NCBI GenBank assembly: GCA_913057845.1
Contig: CAJXPC010000060.1
Coordinates: 1-8,363 of the forward strand
Reading direction: 5' to 3'
DNA length: 8,363 nucleotides
Source: an uncultured Pseudomonadota bacterium
GTDB taxonomy: Bacteria > Pseudomonadota > Gammaproteobacteria > Burkholderiales > Eutrophovitaceae
Shown here one piece after another: positions 1-6,427 of this stretch. A model generated the notes under the pieces. It was not told the origin of the DNA. It saw only the letters and a list, made by a program, of their open reading frames with translations, and did no database searches. A program made the position numbers and the translations under genes. Each line of letters opens with the position of its first letter. Position 1 is the first letter of the stretch.

Positions 1-50
1 GATCTACACCTCTCTATTCGTCGGCAGCGTCAGATGTGTATAAGAGACAG
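1..50 (+). other. Nextera i5 sequencing adapter (non-genomic)
   Basis: Bases 1-9 (GATCTACAC) are the end of the Illumina P5 primer, 10-17 (CTCTCTAT) an 8-base index that matches the Nextera index I know as 502, 18-31 the Nextera read-1 tail TCGTCGGCAGCGTC, and 32-50 the Tn5 mosaic end AGATGTGTATAAGAGACAG. This is library adapter left on the contig. The genomic sequence begins at base 51, inside rpsM. Confidence 0.98.
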
Positions 51-157
51 TTAGAACACACCTCGAAGGCACGAGTTCTGCCTAAGCCATAAATAGAGGT
101 CAAAGCAACCCAAGTGTGCTTTTGATCAGGAATATTAACGCCAGCTATACGAGCCAT
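51..157 (-). CDS. rpsM: 30S ribosomal protein S13, N-terminal part (truncated by contig end)
   Basis: S13 sits in the head of the small subunit, where it contacts the P-site tRNA and helps form bridges to the large subunit. Only the first 35 codons are present; they begin [14 protein letters not shown] and continue with [13 protein letters not shown], which matches the start of bacterial S13 (normally about 118-122 residues). The ATG at 157 is preceded by AGAAGAG as a Shine-Dalgarno sequence. It follows rpmJ after a 35-bp gap, the usual order at the spc/alpha junction. The reading frame runs directly into the sequencing adapter at base 50, so the truncation comes from the library and is not a mutation. 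Confidence 0.95.
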
Positions 158-192
158 ATTTTATCTCTTCTAAAATTCAATGGTGGATGTTC

Positions 193-306
193 TCAACCTT
201 GTCGTTGCTTATGTCGAGGCTCTATACAAATAACTCGAACTACATTCTTTCGACGCACGATTTTACAATTGCGGCAAAGTTTCTTTACTGATGCTTTAAC
301 TTTCAT
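193..306 (-). CDS. rpmJ: 50S ribosomal protein L36 (zinc-binding form)
   Basis: L36 is the smallest bacterial ribosomal protein and binds 23S rRNA in the large subunit. The 37-residue product begins [19 protein letters not shown] and ends PRHKQRQG. The zinc ligands C11, C14, C27 and H32 are all visible, so this is the zinc-containing (C+) type. Its length equals the common 37-residue form. The ATG at 306 is preceded by AAGGAGAG, which overlaps the secY stop codon (TAAGGAG), so initiation is probably coupled to the end of secY translation. The gap to secY is 12 bp and no infA gene lies between them. Confidence 0.97.
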   Translation of the reverse strand: MKVKASVKKLCRNCKIVRRKNVVRVICIEPRHKQRQG

Positions 307-318
307 ATATTTCTCTCC

Positions 319-1644
319 TTAACGCGAAGGGCTTGCCCCGCCTTTGAAGTTTGTCTTTTTAAGAAGACTCTCATATTGATGGGACATTGCATAAGCCTGA
401 ACTTGCTGCATAAAGTCCATCGTAACAACAACAATAATCAACAAGCTTGTCCCGCCAAAATAAAATGGGACATTCCACTTAACTATCATTAATTCAGGGA
501 TCAAACACACGATAGTGATGTAACAAGCACCTACTAACGTGAGCCGAGTAACAATTCGTTCAATATATTTGGTCGTTTGGTCCCCCGGACGAATGCCTGG
601 TATGAACGCACCACTCTTCTTTAAATTATCCGCGGTCTCGCGGGGATTAAACACCAGAGCCGTGTAGAAGAAACAGAAGAATATTATGGCCATTGCGTAC
701 ACGACCATATAAAGCACCTGACCCGGATGCAAAAGGCCACCTATGTCTCGAAGCCAGTATAAGCTTTCATTAGTCCCCAAAAATTCAGCCAGCGTTGCTG
801 GGAACAGAATGATACTCGAGGCGAAGATCGGTGGAATAACCCCAGCCATATTAAGTTTAAGCGGCAAATGAGAACTCTGCCCTCCATAGACTTTATTACC
901 TACTTGTCTCTTTGCATAATTAACCAAAATCTTGCGTTGACCTCGCTCAACAAACACCACCACCCCAGTGATCACGATCACGCCAATGAAAATTAACATG
1001 ACGAGTGGGATGGAGAAAGAACCCGTTCTAACGAGCTCAAGAGTTCCGGCCACTGCGCTAGGTAAGCCCGCGGCAATACCAGCGAAGATAATAAGGGAAA
1101 TTCCGTTACCAATACCACGCTCGGTTATCTGCTCGCCCAACCACATTAGAAACATAGTCCCAGTAACCAGAGTAACGACAGTTGTAAATCTGAACGCTAG
1201 GCCAGGGTCGAGTACGAGGTTTGCTTGGGATTCGAGAGCCACTGAAATACCGATTGCTTGGAATGTGGCCAATCCCACAGTACCGTAGCGTGTAAATTTC
1301 GTTATTTTCTTGCGGCCGGTTTCGCCTTCCTTTTTTAGTTGCTCAAAGGTCGGAACAACTACAGTCATCAACTGCATAATAATCGACGCCGAAATATACG
1401 GCATGATGCCCAAAGCAAAAATAGTAAACCGCTGTAGCGCTCCACCAGAAAACATATTAAACATACCTAATATGCCACCTTCTTGCGCCTTAAATAACTC
1501 TTCAAGCTGAACTGGATCGATCCCAGGCACAGGCACATGGGCTCCCAAGCGATACACAATTAAAGCGAACAGCAAGAACAGCAGGCGCGCCTTTAGGTCA
1601 CCATACTTATTCACACCTGCACCTTTATTTGTTCCAACGGCCAA
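319..1644 (-). CDS. secY: Protein translocase channel subunit SecY (probable TTG start)
   Basis: SecY forms the inner-membrane channel of the SecYEG translocon and works with SecA or with docked ribosomes to export or insert proteins. The 441-residue product has the ten-helix SecY pattern: TM1 about 21-38, the plug near 57-72 ([14 protein letters not shown]), TM2 73-98 ([13 protein letters not shown]), the conserved [15 protein letters not shown] at 167-181, a cytoplasmic loop near 240-264, and the [18 protein letters not shown] loop at 344-361 that contacts SecA and ribosomes. The best start is TTG GCC at 1644, with GAGGA 8 nt upstream and 4 bp after the rplO stop; it gives the usual N-terminal length and an M-A start. 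A GTG at 1614 (residue 11), with AAAGG before it, is the alternative. The next ATG is residue 61, inside the plug, so no ATG start is possible. Confidence 0.96.
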   Translation of the reverse strand: MAVGTNKGAGVNKYGDLKARLLFLLFALIVYRLGAHVPVPGIDPVQLEELFKAQEGGILGMFNMFSGGALQRFTIFALGIMPYISASIIMQLMTVVVPTFEQLKKEGETGRKKITKFTRYGTVGLATFQAIGISVALESQANLVLDPGLAFRFTTVVTLVTGTMFLMWLGEQITERGIGNGISLIIFAGIAAGLPSAVAGTLELVRTGSFSIPLVMLIFIGVIVITGVVVFVERGQRKILVNYAKRQVGNKVYGGQSSHLPLKLNMAGVIPPIFASSIILFPATLAEFLGTNESLYWLRDIGGLLHPGQVLYMVVYAMAIIFFCFFYTALVFNPRETADNLKKSGAFIPGIRPGDQTTKYIERIVTRLTLVGACYITIVCLIPELMIVKWNVPFYFGGTSLLIIVVVTMDFMQQVQAYAMSHQYESLLKKTNFKGGASPSR

Positions 1645-1648
1645 CGCC

Positions 1649-2089
1649 TTAATCCTCTATCTTTCCACCAGCGGACTCAATCGCGAGTCGCGCTCCTTTT
1701 GAAACCAGTATTCCTTTGAGCTGAGGCTTCCTACCCTCCGCTAAGGACCCTGATAGAAACACTTTTGCAGCGCTCACAAAGTTAGGAACGACCTGCGCAG
1801 CCTTTAGCGCCGCCAAATCAATAACATCAGCGTCTACTTTATTCAATTCATCCAATCTAACTTCACGCGTATCGGCGCTAGTCATTGAGCGGAACCCACG
1901 CTTAGGGAGACGTCTGGCCATAGGCATCTGACCACCTTCAAAACCGACCTTATGGTAACCACCCGCGCGAGAATGTTGTCCTTTATGGCCTCTACCTGCG
2001 GTCTTTCCTTTTCCGCTACCACCTCCACGGCCAACCCGCATTCTGTCTTTCTTAGACCCATCTGCTGGGCTAATATCATTCAATCTCAT
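1649..2089 (-). CDS. rplO: 50S ribosomal protein L15
   Basis: L15 is a late-assembly protein of the large subunit that binds 23S rRNA. The 146-residue product begins [20 protein letters not shown] and has the typical Gly/Lys/Arg-rich extension at about 17-50 ([13 protein letters not shown]) followed by a globular C-terminal domain with [19 protein letters not shown] chose the ATG at 2089 over the in-frame TTG at 2104, because MRLN is the canonical family start and GAGGG lies 8 nt upstream of it. With this start it lies 4 bp after the rpmD stop. The frame is intact and secY starts 4 bp after its stop. Confidence 0.97.
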   Translation of the reverse strand: MRLNDISPADGSKKDRMRVGRGGGSGKGKTAGRGHKGQHSRAGGYHKVGFEGGQMPMARRLPKRGFRSMTSADTREVRLDELNKVDADVIDLAALKAAQVVPNFVSAAKVFLSGSLAEGRKPQLKGILVSKGARLAIESAGGKIED

Positions 2090-2093
2090 CTGC

Positions 2094-2294
2094 TTAACCC
2101 TCAACTTTCACTAGGTAGTCCACTTTAGCAATCATGCCCCGAACTGACGGAGTATCTTCAAGCATAACCGTGTGTCTAATCCTACGCAGACCCAAACCAA
2201 TAACAGTTGCCCGATGGGACGGCTTTGTGCCTATAACACTCTTAATGAGTGTCACCTTGAGGGTCTTATCTAACTGCTTCGCTGTCGTATTCAT
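2094..2294 (-). CDS. rpmD: 50S ribosomal protein L30
   Basis: L30 is a small large-subunit protein that contacts 23S rRNA. The 66-residue product contains the family core [20 protein letters not shown], followed by [20 protein letters not shown] and [12 protein letters not shown]. The N-terminus ([11 protein letters not shown]) is a few residues longer than the usual 59-61 residue form, but no other start codon fits the region before the core. GGGG lies 8-11 nt upstream of the ATG at 2294, inside the end of rpsE, and only 3 bp separate the two genes, which suggests coupled translation. Confidence 0.95.
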   Translation of the reverse strand: MNTTAKQLDKTLKVTLIKSVIGTKPSHRATVIGLGLRRIRHTVMLEDTPSVRGMIAKVDYLVKVEG

Positions 2295-2297
2295 GAA

Positions 2298-2810
2298 TTA
2301 CCCCAAAATCTCTTCAACTGTTTTCCCACGCTTGAGCGCAATATCAGAAGGAGAGTTCATTTCAGCAAGTCCGTTCAAAGTCGCACGGACAACGTTATAA
2401 GGATTTGTTGAACCAATACATTTAGCCAGAATATTGGTCACACCCATCACTTCAAAGACTGCACGCATTGGACCACCAGCGATAATTCCAGTACCAGCTG
2501 AAGCGGGCTGCATATAAACTTTTGCGGCCCCGTGTGTTCCTATAACAGCATGATGAAGAGTGCCGCTATTTAAAGAAACCTTAAATAACTTCTTTCTAGC
2601 CTCTTCCATCGCTTTTTGAATAGCAACGGGAACCTCTTTAGATTTCCCTTTACCCATACCAACACCACCGTCACCATCGCCAACCACAGCCAAGGCGGCA
2701 AAACCAAGAATTCGACCACCCTTGACCACCTTAGTAACTCGGTTAACGGCAACCATTTTTTCACGGATCCCGTCTTTACTTTCCTCTGAATGATTCTGTG
2801 CTCGTGCCAT
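2298..2810 (-). CDS. rpsE: 30S ribosomal protein S5
   Basis: S5 lies at the mRNA entry side of the small subunit and contributes to decoding fidelity and mRNA unwinding. The 170-residue product has an N-terminal double-stranded-RNA-binding-like domain near 15-78 ([20 protein letters not shown]) and a C-terminal domain with [18 protein letters not shown] and [15 protein letters not shown], ending [11 protein letters not shown]. The loop at 23-33, where spectinomycin-resistance changes map in E. coli, looks wild type ([11 protein letters not shown]). Residue 49 is Gly in [13 protein letters not shown], where E. coli and Burkholderia have Arg; other bacteria vary there. AAAGGA lies upstream of the ATG at 2810 and the gap to rplR is 9 bp. 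Confidence 0.98.
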   Translation of the reverse strand: MARAQNHSEESKDGIREKMVAVNRVTKVVKGGRILGFAALAVVGDGDGGVGMGKGKSKEVPVAIQKAMEEARKKLFKVSLNSGTLHHAVIGTHGAAKVYMQPASAGTGIIAGGPMRAVFEVMGVTNILAKCIGSTNPYNVVRATLNGLAEMNSPSDIALKRGKTVEEILG

Positions 2811-2819
2811 GGTTATCCT

Positions 2820-3182
2820 TTAAAACTGTAGACCGGCCTCTCGTGCCGCCTCCGCTAACGCTTTGATGCGTCCAGTGTACTTAAACCCAGAACGATCAAA
2901 TGCAACCTGTTCCAGCCCTTTTTCTTTCGCTTTCTTCGCTATACGAGCACCAACCTGTGTCGCTGCTTGTATATTCCCGCCATTAGACAGTAACTTGCGC
3001 AACTCAACCTCAGCTGTAGACGCAGAAACAATGACTTTAGCGTCACGATCCAAAATTTGCGCGTAAATATGCAAGTTCGTTCTGTGCACCTGCAATCGAT
3101 GAACCGCTCCAGAATTATTAATCTGATGTCGGATTTTTCTTGCTCTACGCGCTCTAGACGCATTTTTAACTGACTCTGACAT
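2820..3182 (-). CDS. rplR: 50S ribosomal protein L18
   Basis: L18 binds 5S rRNA with L5 and brings it to the central protuberance of the large subunit. The 120-residue product has a basic N-terminus ([15 protein letters not shown]), the conserved [13 protein letters not shown] segment near 54-66, and the C-terminal [20 protein letters not shown] with the final GLQF common to the family. Length is within a few residues of the usual 117. The ATG at 3182 has AAGG overlapping the rplF stop codon, and 9 bp separate the genes. Confidence 0.98.
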   Translation of the reverse strand: MSESVKNASRARRARKIRHQINNSGAVHRLQVHRTNLHIYAQILDRDAKVIVSASTAEVELRKLLSNGGNIQAATQVGARIAKKAKEKGLEQVAFDRSGFKYTGRIKALAEAAREAGLQF

Positions 3183-3191
3183 GACTTGGCC

Positions 3192-3725
3192 TTATTTTTT
3201 CTTGGTTTCTTTCATGACCACTCGCTCATCCGCATAACGAACTCCCTTACCCTTATAAGGCTCTGGAGGCCGATATCCTCGGACATCTGCTGCAACCTGA
3301 CCAACTAATTGTTTATCAACCCCTTTAATGAGGACTTCAGTTTGTTGTGGCGTTTCCACCTTGATACCTTCCGGCATCTGATGCACGACGGGATGTGAAA
3401 AACCTAACGAAAGATTTAATTTGTCCCCTTGCGCTTGCGCTCTGTAACCCACACCAACGAGTGTCAACTTCTTCTCATAACCAGCCGTAACGCCAGTAAC
3501 CATATTCGCTATAACCGCTCGAGTCGTGCCATGAAGCGCTCTTGCCTGTCGACTATCATTGACTGGCGCAACGGTTATAACTCCATTCTCCTGCGTCACT
3601 TTAACAATATCGCTAATTTCGCGGCTCAGGAAACCAAGCGCACCCTTTACCTCTACCGTATTACCGACTATAGAAACTTGAGCTCCCGAGGGAACATTGA
3701 TTGGGTCTTTTCCAACACGTGACAT
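3192..3725 (-). CDS. rplF: 50S ribosomal protein L6
   Basis: L6 binds 23S rRNA near the sarcin-ricin loop, close to where translation factors dock. The 177-residue product equals the usual length and shows the two related half-domains of the family: an N-terminal one from [13 protein letters not shown] to about residue 80, and a C-terminal one ending in the signature [14 protein letters not shown] near 154-167, with a basic KETKKK tail. The ATG at 3725 has GGAG 8-11 nt upstream. Unlike its neighbours, it is separated from the upstream gene (rpsH) by 54 bp, which contain a possible 11-codon reading frame ending 3 nt before this start. Confidence 0.98.
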   Translation of the reverse strand: MSRVGKDPINVPSGAQVSIVGNTVEVKGALGFLSREISDIVKVTQENGVITVAPVNDSRQARALHGTTRAVIANMVTGVTAGYEKKLTLVGVGYRAQAQGDKLNLSLGFSHPVVHQMPEGIKVETPQQTEVLIKGVDKQLVGQVAADVRGYRPPEPYKGKGVRYADERVVMKETKKK

Positions 3726-3728
3726 TTT

Positions 3729-3764
3729 CTATAACTCCAAATCGATTGTTCGTTTAAAGATCAT
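3729..3764 (-). CDS. Possible 11-residue leader peptide between rpsH and rplF
   Basis: A short frame starts at ATG 3764 and encodes MIFKRTIDLEL, ending in TAG 3 nt before the rplF ATG. AGAGGA lies 5 nt upstream of its start, a better placed Shine-Dalgarno sequence than several in this operon. Its last codons (TTG GAG TTA) contain the GGAG used by rplF, so ribosomes finishing here would stop on the rplF initiation site. I recognise no homologue. The alternative is that the frame occurs by chance in an unusually long gap. Confidence 0.35.
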   Translation of the reverse strand: MIFKRTIDLEL

Positions 3765-3779
3765 GATCGTCCTCTTTAC

Positions 3780-4178
3780 TTAAGCGACGATACAAAGAAC
3801 TTCACCACCGATCCCAGTACTCCTGGCCCTGCGATCTGTCATCACTCCCTTTGGTGTCGAAACTATCGCAACGCCAAGACCGTTCATAACAGTTGGGATG
3901 TCCTGCGCGCCTTTATAAATACGCAACCCGGGTCGACTGACTCGTTCAATTTTCTCAATAACAGGCCGTCCCGCATAATACTTAAGGGCAAGCTCAAGCT
4001 CTGGCTTCTTCTGCTCTTGCCCGATTACGGTCATACTCTCGATGTAACCTTCATCGATAAGCACCTGTGCAATTGCTCGCTTTACATTGCTAAATGGCAT
4101 CTTGACTTTGCTCTTTTCCGCCATTTGAGCGTTTCTGATTCTAGTCAACATGTCAGCGATTGGATCACTCATACTCAT
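3780..4178 (-). CDS. rpsH: 30S ribosomal protein S8
   Basis: S8 is a primary 16S rRNA binder of the central domain. In E. coli it also represses spc-operon translation by binding its own mRNA near the rplE start. The 132-residue product begins [18 protein letters not shown] and ends with the family signature [24 protein letters not shown]. The first ATG (4178) is preferred over the ATG two codons later, because AGGAGAG, overlapping the rpsN stop, lies at good distance and beta-type S8 proteins begin MSMSDP. The gap to rpsN is 12 bp. I did not find a clear S8-binding helix by eye. Confidence 0.98.
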   Translation of the reverse strand: MSMSDPIADMLTRIRNAQMAEKSKVKMPFSNVKRAIAQVLIDEGYIESMTVIGQEQKKPELELALKYYAGRPVIEKIERVSRPGLRIYKGAQDIPTVMNGLGVAIVSTPKGVMTDRRARSTGIGGEVLCIVA

Positions 4179-4190
4179 AGCTGTACTCTC

Positions 4191-4496
4191 CTACCAACTC
4201 GCTTTAATAATTCCAGGAACCTCACCGCGCATAGCGATTTCACGAAGTTTCCCGCGGGCAAGACCAAATTTACTATAAACACCACGCGGCCTACCAGTTA
4301 GTGCACACCGATTTCTCAAGCGCACTGGACTGGCATTACGAGGTAGTTTTTGCAACGCTATACGAGCGACATATTTTTCTTCTTCCGAAGACTGCGCACT
4401 GTTAAGCACAGCATCAATTGCCGCTCTTTTTTCTGCGTATTTCGCGACAGTAGCACGCCGCTTGATATCCCTATAAATGATAGATTTTTTTGCCAT
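4191..4496 (-). CDS. rpsN: 30S ribosomal protein S14 (long, zinc-free form)
   Basis: S14 belongs to the head of the small subunit near S3 and S10. The 101-residue product is the long form: [14 protein letters not shown] at the start, [21 protein letters not shown] in the middle and [11 protein letters not shown] at the end. It has a single Cys (in NRCAL) and lacks the CxxC pairs of the zinc-binding short form. GAGGA lies upstream of the ATG at 4496, inside the end of rplE, and the gap is 7 bp. Confidence 0.98.
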   Translation of the reverse strand: MAKKSIIYRDIKRRATVAKYAEKRAAIDAVLNSAQSSEEEKYVARIALQKLPRNASPVRLRNRCALTGRPRGVYSKFGLARGKLREIAMRGEVPGIIKASW

Positions 4497-4503
4497 TAGA
4501 TCC

Positions 4504-5085
4504 TCAATTCTTGAACGGGAAACGGAAAGCGGATAACAAAGAACGTGCTTCCTTATCTGTCTTAGCAGTTGTCGTGATTGTCACATTCAAACCACGCAGC
4601 ACGTCAATCTTATCGTACTCAACTTCAGGGAAAATAATCTGCTCACGAACGCCCATATTGAAGTTTCCACGACCGTCAAACGACTTACTAGGAATGCCAC
4701 GAAAATCCCTGATACGCGGAATAGCCACCGAGATTAAACGATCTAAAAACTCATACATTCTTGGGCCGCGCAGCGTTACCTTGCATCCAATGGGATACCC
4801 ATCACGTATTTTAAAGCCCGCAATAGATTTCTTAGCTTTAGTGATGATTGGTTTTTGCCCTGCGATCAAGGTCATATCACTAACCGCGTGGTCAAGCACT
4901 TTCTTATCAGCCACCGCTTCACCGACGCCCATATTAAGGACAATCTTCAAAATGCGCGGGACCTCCATGATGGACTTATACTTATACTCACTCATAAGAC
5001 CCGGAACCACCTCAGCCTTATACACGTCTGCCAGTCGCGCTCCCTTGAGCTCTTGTTGACCAGCTACTTTAGCGTCATTACTCAT
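4504..5085 (-). CDS. rplE: 50S ribosomal protein L5, with extended N-terminus
   Basis: L5 binds 5S rRNA and contacts the P-site tRNA and the small subunit. The 193-residue product carries the family core: [51 protein letters not shown], and [19 protein letters not shown] followed by [13 protein letters not shown]. coli and Burkholderia L5 have 179 residues; here about 14 extra residues ([14 protein letters not shown]) precede the normal start. The ATG at 5085 has AAAGG overlapping the rplX stop and is the only ATG before the core, so I keep it. An in-frame CTG at 5034, near the canonical start, has AAGGGAG 5 nt upstream and might be a secondary or ancestral start. Confidence 0.95.
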   Translation of the reverse strand: MSNDAKVAGQQELKGARLADVYKAEVVPGLMSEYKYKSIMEVPRILKIVLNMGVGEAVADKKVLDHAVSDMTLIAGQKPIITKAKKSIAGFKIRDGYPIGCKVTLRGPRMYEFLDRLISVAIPRIRDFRGIPSKSFDGRGNFNMGVREQIIFPEVEYDKIDVLRGLNVTITTTAKTDKEARSLLSAFRFPFKN

Positions 5086-5095
5086 TCAAAACCTT

Positions 5096-5413
5096 TCAAG
5101 AATCGACCATTTCGCCATTTGAGCGAAATATTCGTACACGAGACCCGTCGTCCAACGTTTTAATACCGACACGGTCGCCTTTTTTCGTCGCGGGGTTAAA
5201 TACAGCAAGATTAGATCGCTGTATAGGCATCTCTTTTGTGTTAATACCACCGGTAGCACCCGTCATGGGATTGCCTTTTTGGTGTTTCTTAACAAGATTG
5301 ATACCCTCAACCAATACTTTAGAATTTGCTAGCACCTGTAACACAGTGCCTTGCTTTCCTTTATCTCGACCTAAGTTAACTACTACCTGGTCACCTTTTC
5401 GAATTTTTTCCAT
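5096..5413 (-). CDS. rplX: 50S ribosomal protein L24
   Basis: L24 is an assembly-initiating protein of the large subunit, located near the peptide exit. The 105-residue product has an N-terminal KOW motif at about 3-30 ([20 protein letters not shown]), then [14 protein letters not shown] at 33-46 and [19 protein letters not shown]. Length matches the family (about 104). AAGGA precedes the ATG at 5413 and 13 bp separate it from rplN. Its stop overlaps the Shine-Dalgarno sequence of rplE. Confidence 0.97.
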   Translation of the reverse strand: MEKIRKGDQVVVNLGRDKGKQGTVLQVLANSKVLVEGINLVKKHQKGNPMTGATGGINTKEMPIQRSNLAVFNPATKKGDRVGIKTLDDGSRVRIFRSNGEMVDS

Positions 5414-5426
5414 AGCGCGTCCTTCT

Positions 5427-5795
5427 CTACAAAACCTCTGGTGCGAGAGAAACTATCTTCATAAATTTCTCCGTCCTTAACTCTCGGGTAACTGGCCCAA
5501 AAATCCGTGTACCGATTGGCTCTAATTTAGCGTTGAGTAATACTGCTGCGTTTGAATCGAACTTAATCTTAGACCCATCCGGACGACGAACCCCAGCAGC
5601 TGTTCGTACCACTACCGCGTTATAGACTTCGCCTTTTTTTACCTTACCTCGCGGCGCAGCATCTTTGATGGCTACCTTGATAACATCACCCACGCCTGCG
5701 TACCGTCGTTTCGAGCCGCCAAGCACCTTAATACACATCACAGAACGCGCACCAGTGTTGTCAGCAACCTGAAGCCGTGTTTGCATTTGGATCAT
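5427..5795 (-). CDS. rplN: 50S ribosomal protein L14
   Basis: L14 lies on the large-subunit interface and forms a bridge to 16S rRNA. The 122-residue product is highly conserved: [20 protein letters not shown] at the start, then [14 protein letters not shown], the signature [28 protein letters not shown], and the C-terminus [13 protein letters not shown] with [13 protein letters not shown] chose the ATG at 5795; an in-frame TTG at 5819 would add eight residues not seen in the family. The ribosome-binding site is weak (TAGGCG). It is the first gene after the promoter-containing gap, so it opens the spc transcription unit as in E. coli. Confidence 0.97.
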   Translation of the reverse strand: MIQMQTRLQVADNTGARSVMCIKVLGGSKRRYAGVGDVIKVAIKDAAPRGKVKKGEVYNAVVVRTAAGVRRPDGSKIKFDSNAAVLLNAKLEPIGTRIFGPVTRELRTEKFMKIVSLAPEVL

Positions 5796-5817
5796 ATTTT
5801 TACGCCTAATTTCAACC

Positions 5818-5832
5818 AACTTACCCCAAGTT
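5818..5832 (-). repeat. Hairpin just upstream of the rplN start
   Basis: AACTT and AAGTT flank the loop GGGGT (5832-5818), a perfect 5-bp stem that two G-U pairs can extend. It lies 22 nt before the rplN ATG and puts a purine-rich run in the loop. It could influence ribosome access to rplN, but this is inference. Confidence 0.35.
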
Positions 5833-5848
5833 AAGGAACAGTTTTGGC

Positions 5849-5860
5849 ACCCGTCCGGGT
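5849..5860 (-). repeat. Short GC-rich hairpin in the rplN leader
   Basis: ACCC, GGAC and GGGT (5860-5849) form a 4-bp stem with a 4-nt loop. It is preceded, not followed, by a T-run on the minus strand, so it is not a terminator. It is short enough to arise by chance. Confidence 0.35.
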
Positions 5861-5870
5861 TAAAAACAAC

Positions 5871-5918
5871 TTCTAGTGATTGCCCTCAACACAAACGTTG
5901 AGATTAGCCCCTCTAGAA
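5871..5918 (-). repeat. Nested stem-loop in the rplN leader
   Basis: An inner perfect stem (CTCAAC at 5902-5897 and GTTGAG at 5890-5885, loop GTTTGT) is enclosed by an outer perfect 6-bp stem (TTCTAG at 5918-5913 and CTAGAA at 5876-5871), with an asymmetric 10/8-nt internal loop between them. It begins a few bases after the predicted transcription start, so it would be the 5' structure of the spc mRNA. No function is known to me. Confidence 0.5.
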
Positions 5919-5927
5919 AAGCCGTGC

Positions 5928-5956
5928 ATCATATCTGAAACCGTAGCTTCAGACAA
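5928..5956 (-). promoter_or_regulatory. Predicted spc operon promoter
   Basis: Read on the minus strand, the -35 box is TTGTCT (5956-5951; 4/6 to consensus), followed by a 17-bp spacer and a -10 box TATGAT (5933-5928; 5/6). Transcription would begin near 5921. The discriminator GCACGGC is GC-rich, which in E. coli ribosomal promoters goes with stringent control. The place, just upstream of rplN, is where E. coli has Pspc. The start site is a prediction. Confidence 0.68.
5932..5955 (-). repeat. 10-bp-arm inverted repeat with UACG centre across the promoter
   Basis: Minus-strand arms TGTCTGAAGC and GTTTCAGATA flank TACG. All ten positions pair if two G-T pairs are allowed, and the loop closes as C(UACG)G, a very stable tetraloop class in RNA. 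The repeat runs from the -35 box to the first bases of the -10 box, nine bases after the rpsQ stop. It may be an operator, or a 3'-end hairpin of read-through S10 mRNA. No T-run follows, so it is not a simple terminator. Confidence 0.7.
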
Positions 5957-5964
5957 CCCTAATA

Positions 5965-6234
5965 TTATATTTGCGTTGATTTTTCTACTACTTCAGCCAC
6001 TGACCAACTCTTAGTCTTAGACCGGGGCACACCTTCTTCAATCAGTACTGTATCTCCGATTTGACACTCATTGGGTTCATCGTGCGCATGGTACTTGCTT
6101 GATTGCTTCATAAACTTACCGTAGAGCGGATGTTTTACTTGCCGCTCAACGAGAACGGTAACAGTTTTGTCCATTTTATCGGACACCACGCGACCCTTGA
6201 GTCGGCGACGATTAGCGGTGGTCTTATCAGACAT
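5965..6234 (-). CDS. rpsQ: 30S ribosomal protein S17
   Basis: S17 is an OB-fold primary binder of the 5' domain of 16S rRNA. The 89-residue product contains [40 protein letters not shown] and [20 protein letters not shown], ending [10 protein letters not shown] plus a short tail. It is about five residues longer than E. coli S17 (84), mostly at the N-terminus (TTANRRR). Its ATG (6234) lies inside rpmC, giving an 8-nt overlap, with GTGAG as a modest Shine-Dalgarno sequence. It is the last gene of the S10-side cluster. Confidence 0.97.
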   Translation of the reverse strand: MSDKTTANRRRLKGRVVSDKMDKTVTVLVERQVKHPLYGKFMKQSSKYHAHDEPNECQIGDTVLIEEGVPRSKTKSWSVAEVVEKSTQI

Positions 6235-6424
6235 TTGCGCTCACTTTCTTTGCCAATACAGTTTTAACACGGGCGATGTCTCTGCGAACCTTGCAAATCT
6301 CACTAGAGTTAGTCAGTTGCTGAGTCGCCTTTTGCATCCTGAGTGTAAATGCAGCCTTGAGTAACTCATGTAATTCTTTATTCAAGTCTTCTACGTTTTT
6401 AGTTTCTAAATCTTTAGCTTTCAT
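6227..6424 (-). CDS. rpmC: 50S ribosomal protein L29
   Basis: L29 is a small two-helix protein beside the peptide exit tunnel, next to L23, where trigger factor and SRP dock. The 65-residue product begins [20 protein letters not shown] and has [17 protein letters not shown] and [11 protein letters not shown], matching the family's antiparallel helical hairpin. The usual length is 60-66. Its ATG (6424) is 3 bp after the rplP stop and GGGA lies upstream. Its end overlaps rpsQ by 8 nt. Confidence 0.96.
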   Translation of the reverse strand: MKAKDLETKNVEDLNKELHELLKAAFTLRMQKATQQLTNSSEICKVRRDIARVKTVLAKKVSANV

Positions 6425-6427
6425 GCC

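Larger units (their letters stand above)
5796..5964 (-). promoter_or_regulatory. spc intergenic region: promoter plus structured rplN leader
   Basis: This 169-nt gap between rpsQ and rplN is by far the longest in the window, where most other gaps are under 16 bp. It contains, in the direction of transcription, a sigma70-type promoter overlapped by a dyad, then about 125 nt of leader with three further inverted repeats. No intrinsic terminator was found: none of the hairpins is followed by a T-run on the minus strand, so S10 transcripts could read through into the spc genes. Confidence 0.75.

Noticed and set aside
32..50. Tn5 mosaic end, with an inverted copy at 8314-8332, as the ends of a transposon
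   Set aside because: Each copy is joined to Nextera index and primer sequence and lies at the contig edge with r-protein genes between. This is tagmentation adapter, not a mobile element.
51..157. rpsM as a pseudogene or broken gene
   Set aside because: The frame is intact up to the adapter junction at base 50; the missing part is simply outside the fragment.
2090..2104. Five-residue extension of L15 from a TTG at 2104, overlapping rpmD
   Set aside because: The canonical MRLN start at 2089 has GAGGG at proper distance, and the TTG itself falls within the sequence next to that SD.
4490..5059. 189-residue plus-strand reading frame
   Set aside because: It lies antisense over the well-conserved rplE coding frame, has no recognisable domain, and is explained by the codon composition of the real gene. 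The same applies to the plus-strand frame at 6443-6916 over rplP and rpsC and to the other plus-strand frames.
5796..5819. Eight-residue N-terminal extension of L14 from a TTG at 5819
   Set aside because: L14 is very conserved and starts MIQ; the ATG at 5795 gives exactly that, and the upstream TTG has no good SD.
5885..5918. Second promoter with TTGAGG and TTTTTA boxes in the rplN leader
   Set aside because: The -10 candidate matches consensus at only two of six bases, much weaker than TTGTCT/TATGAT upstream.
5932..5955. Intrinsic terminator of the S10 operon after rpsQ
   Set aside because: The hairpin is strong but is followed by ATGATGCACGG on the minus strand, with no T-run. A promoter reading fits the flanking bases better.
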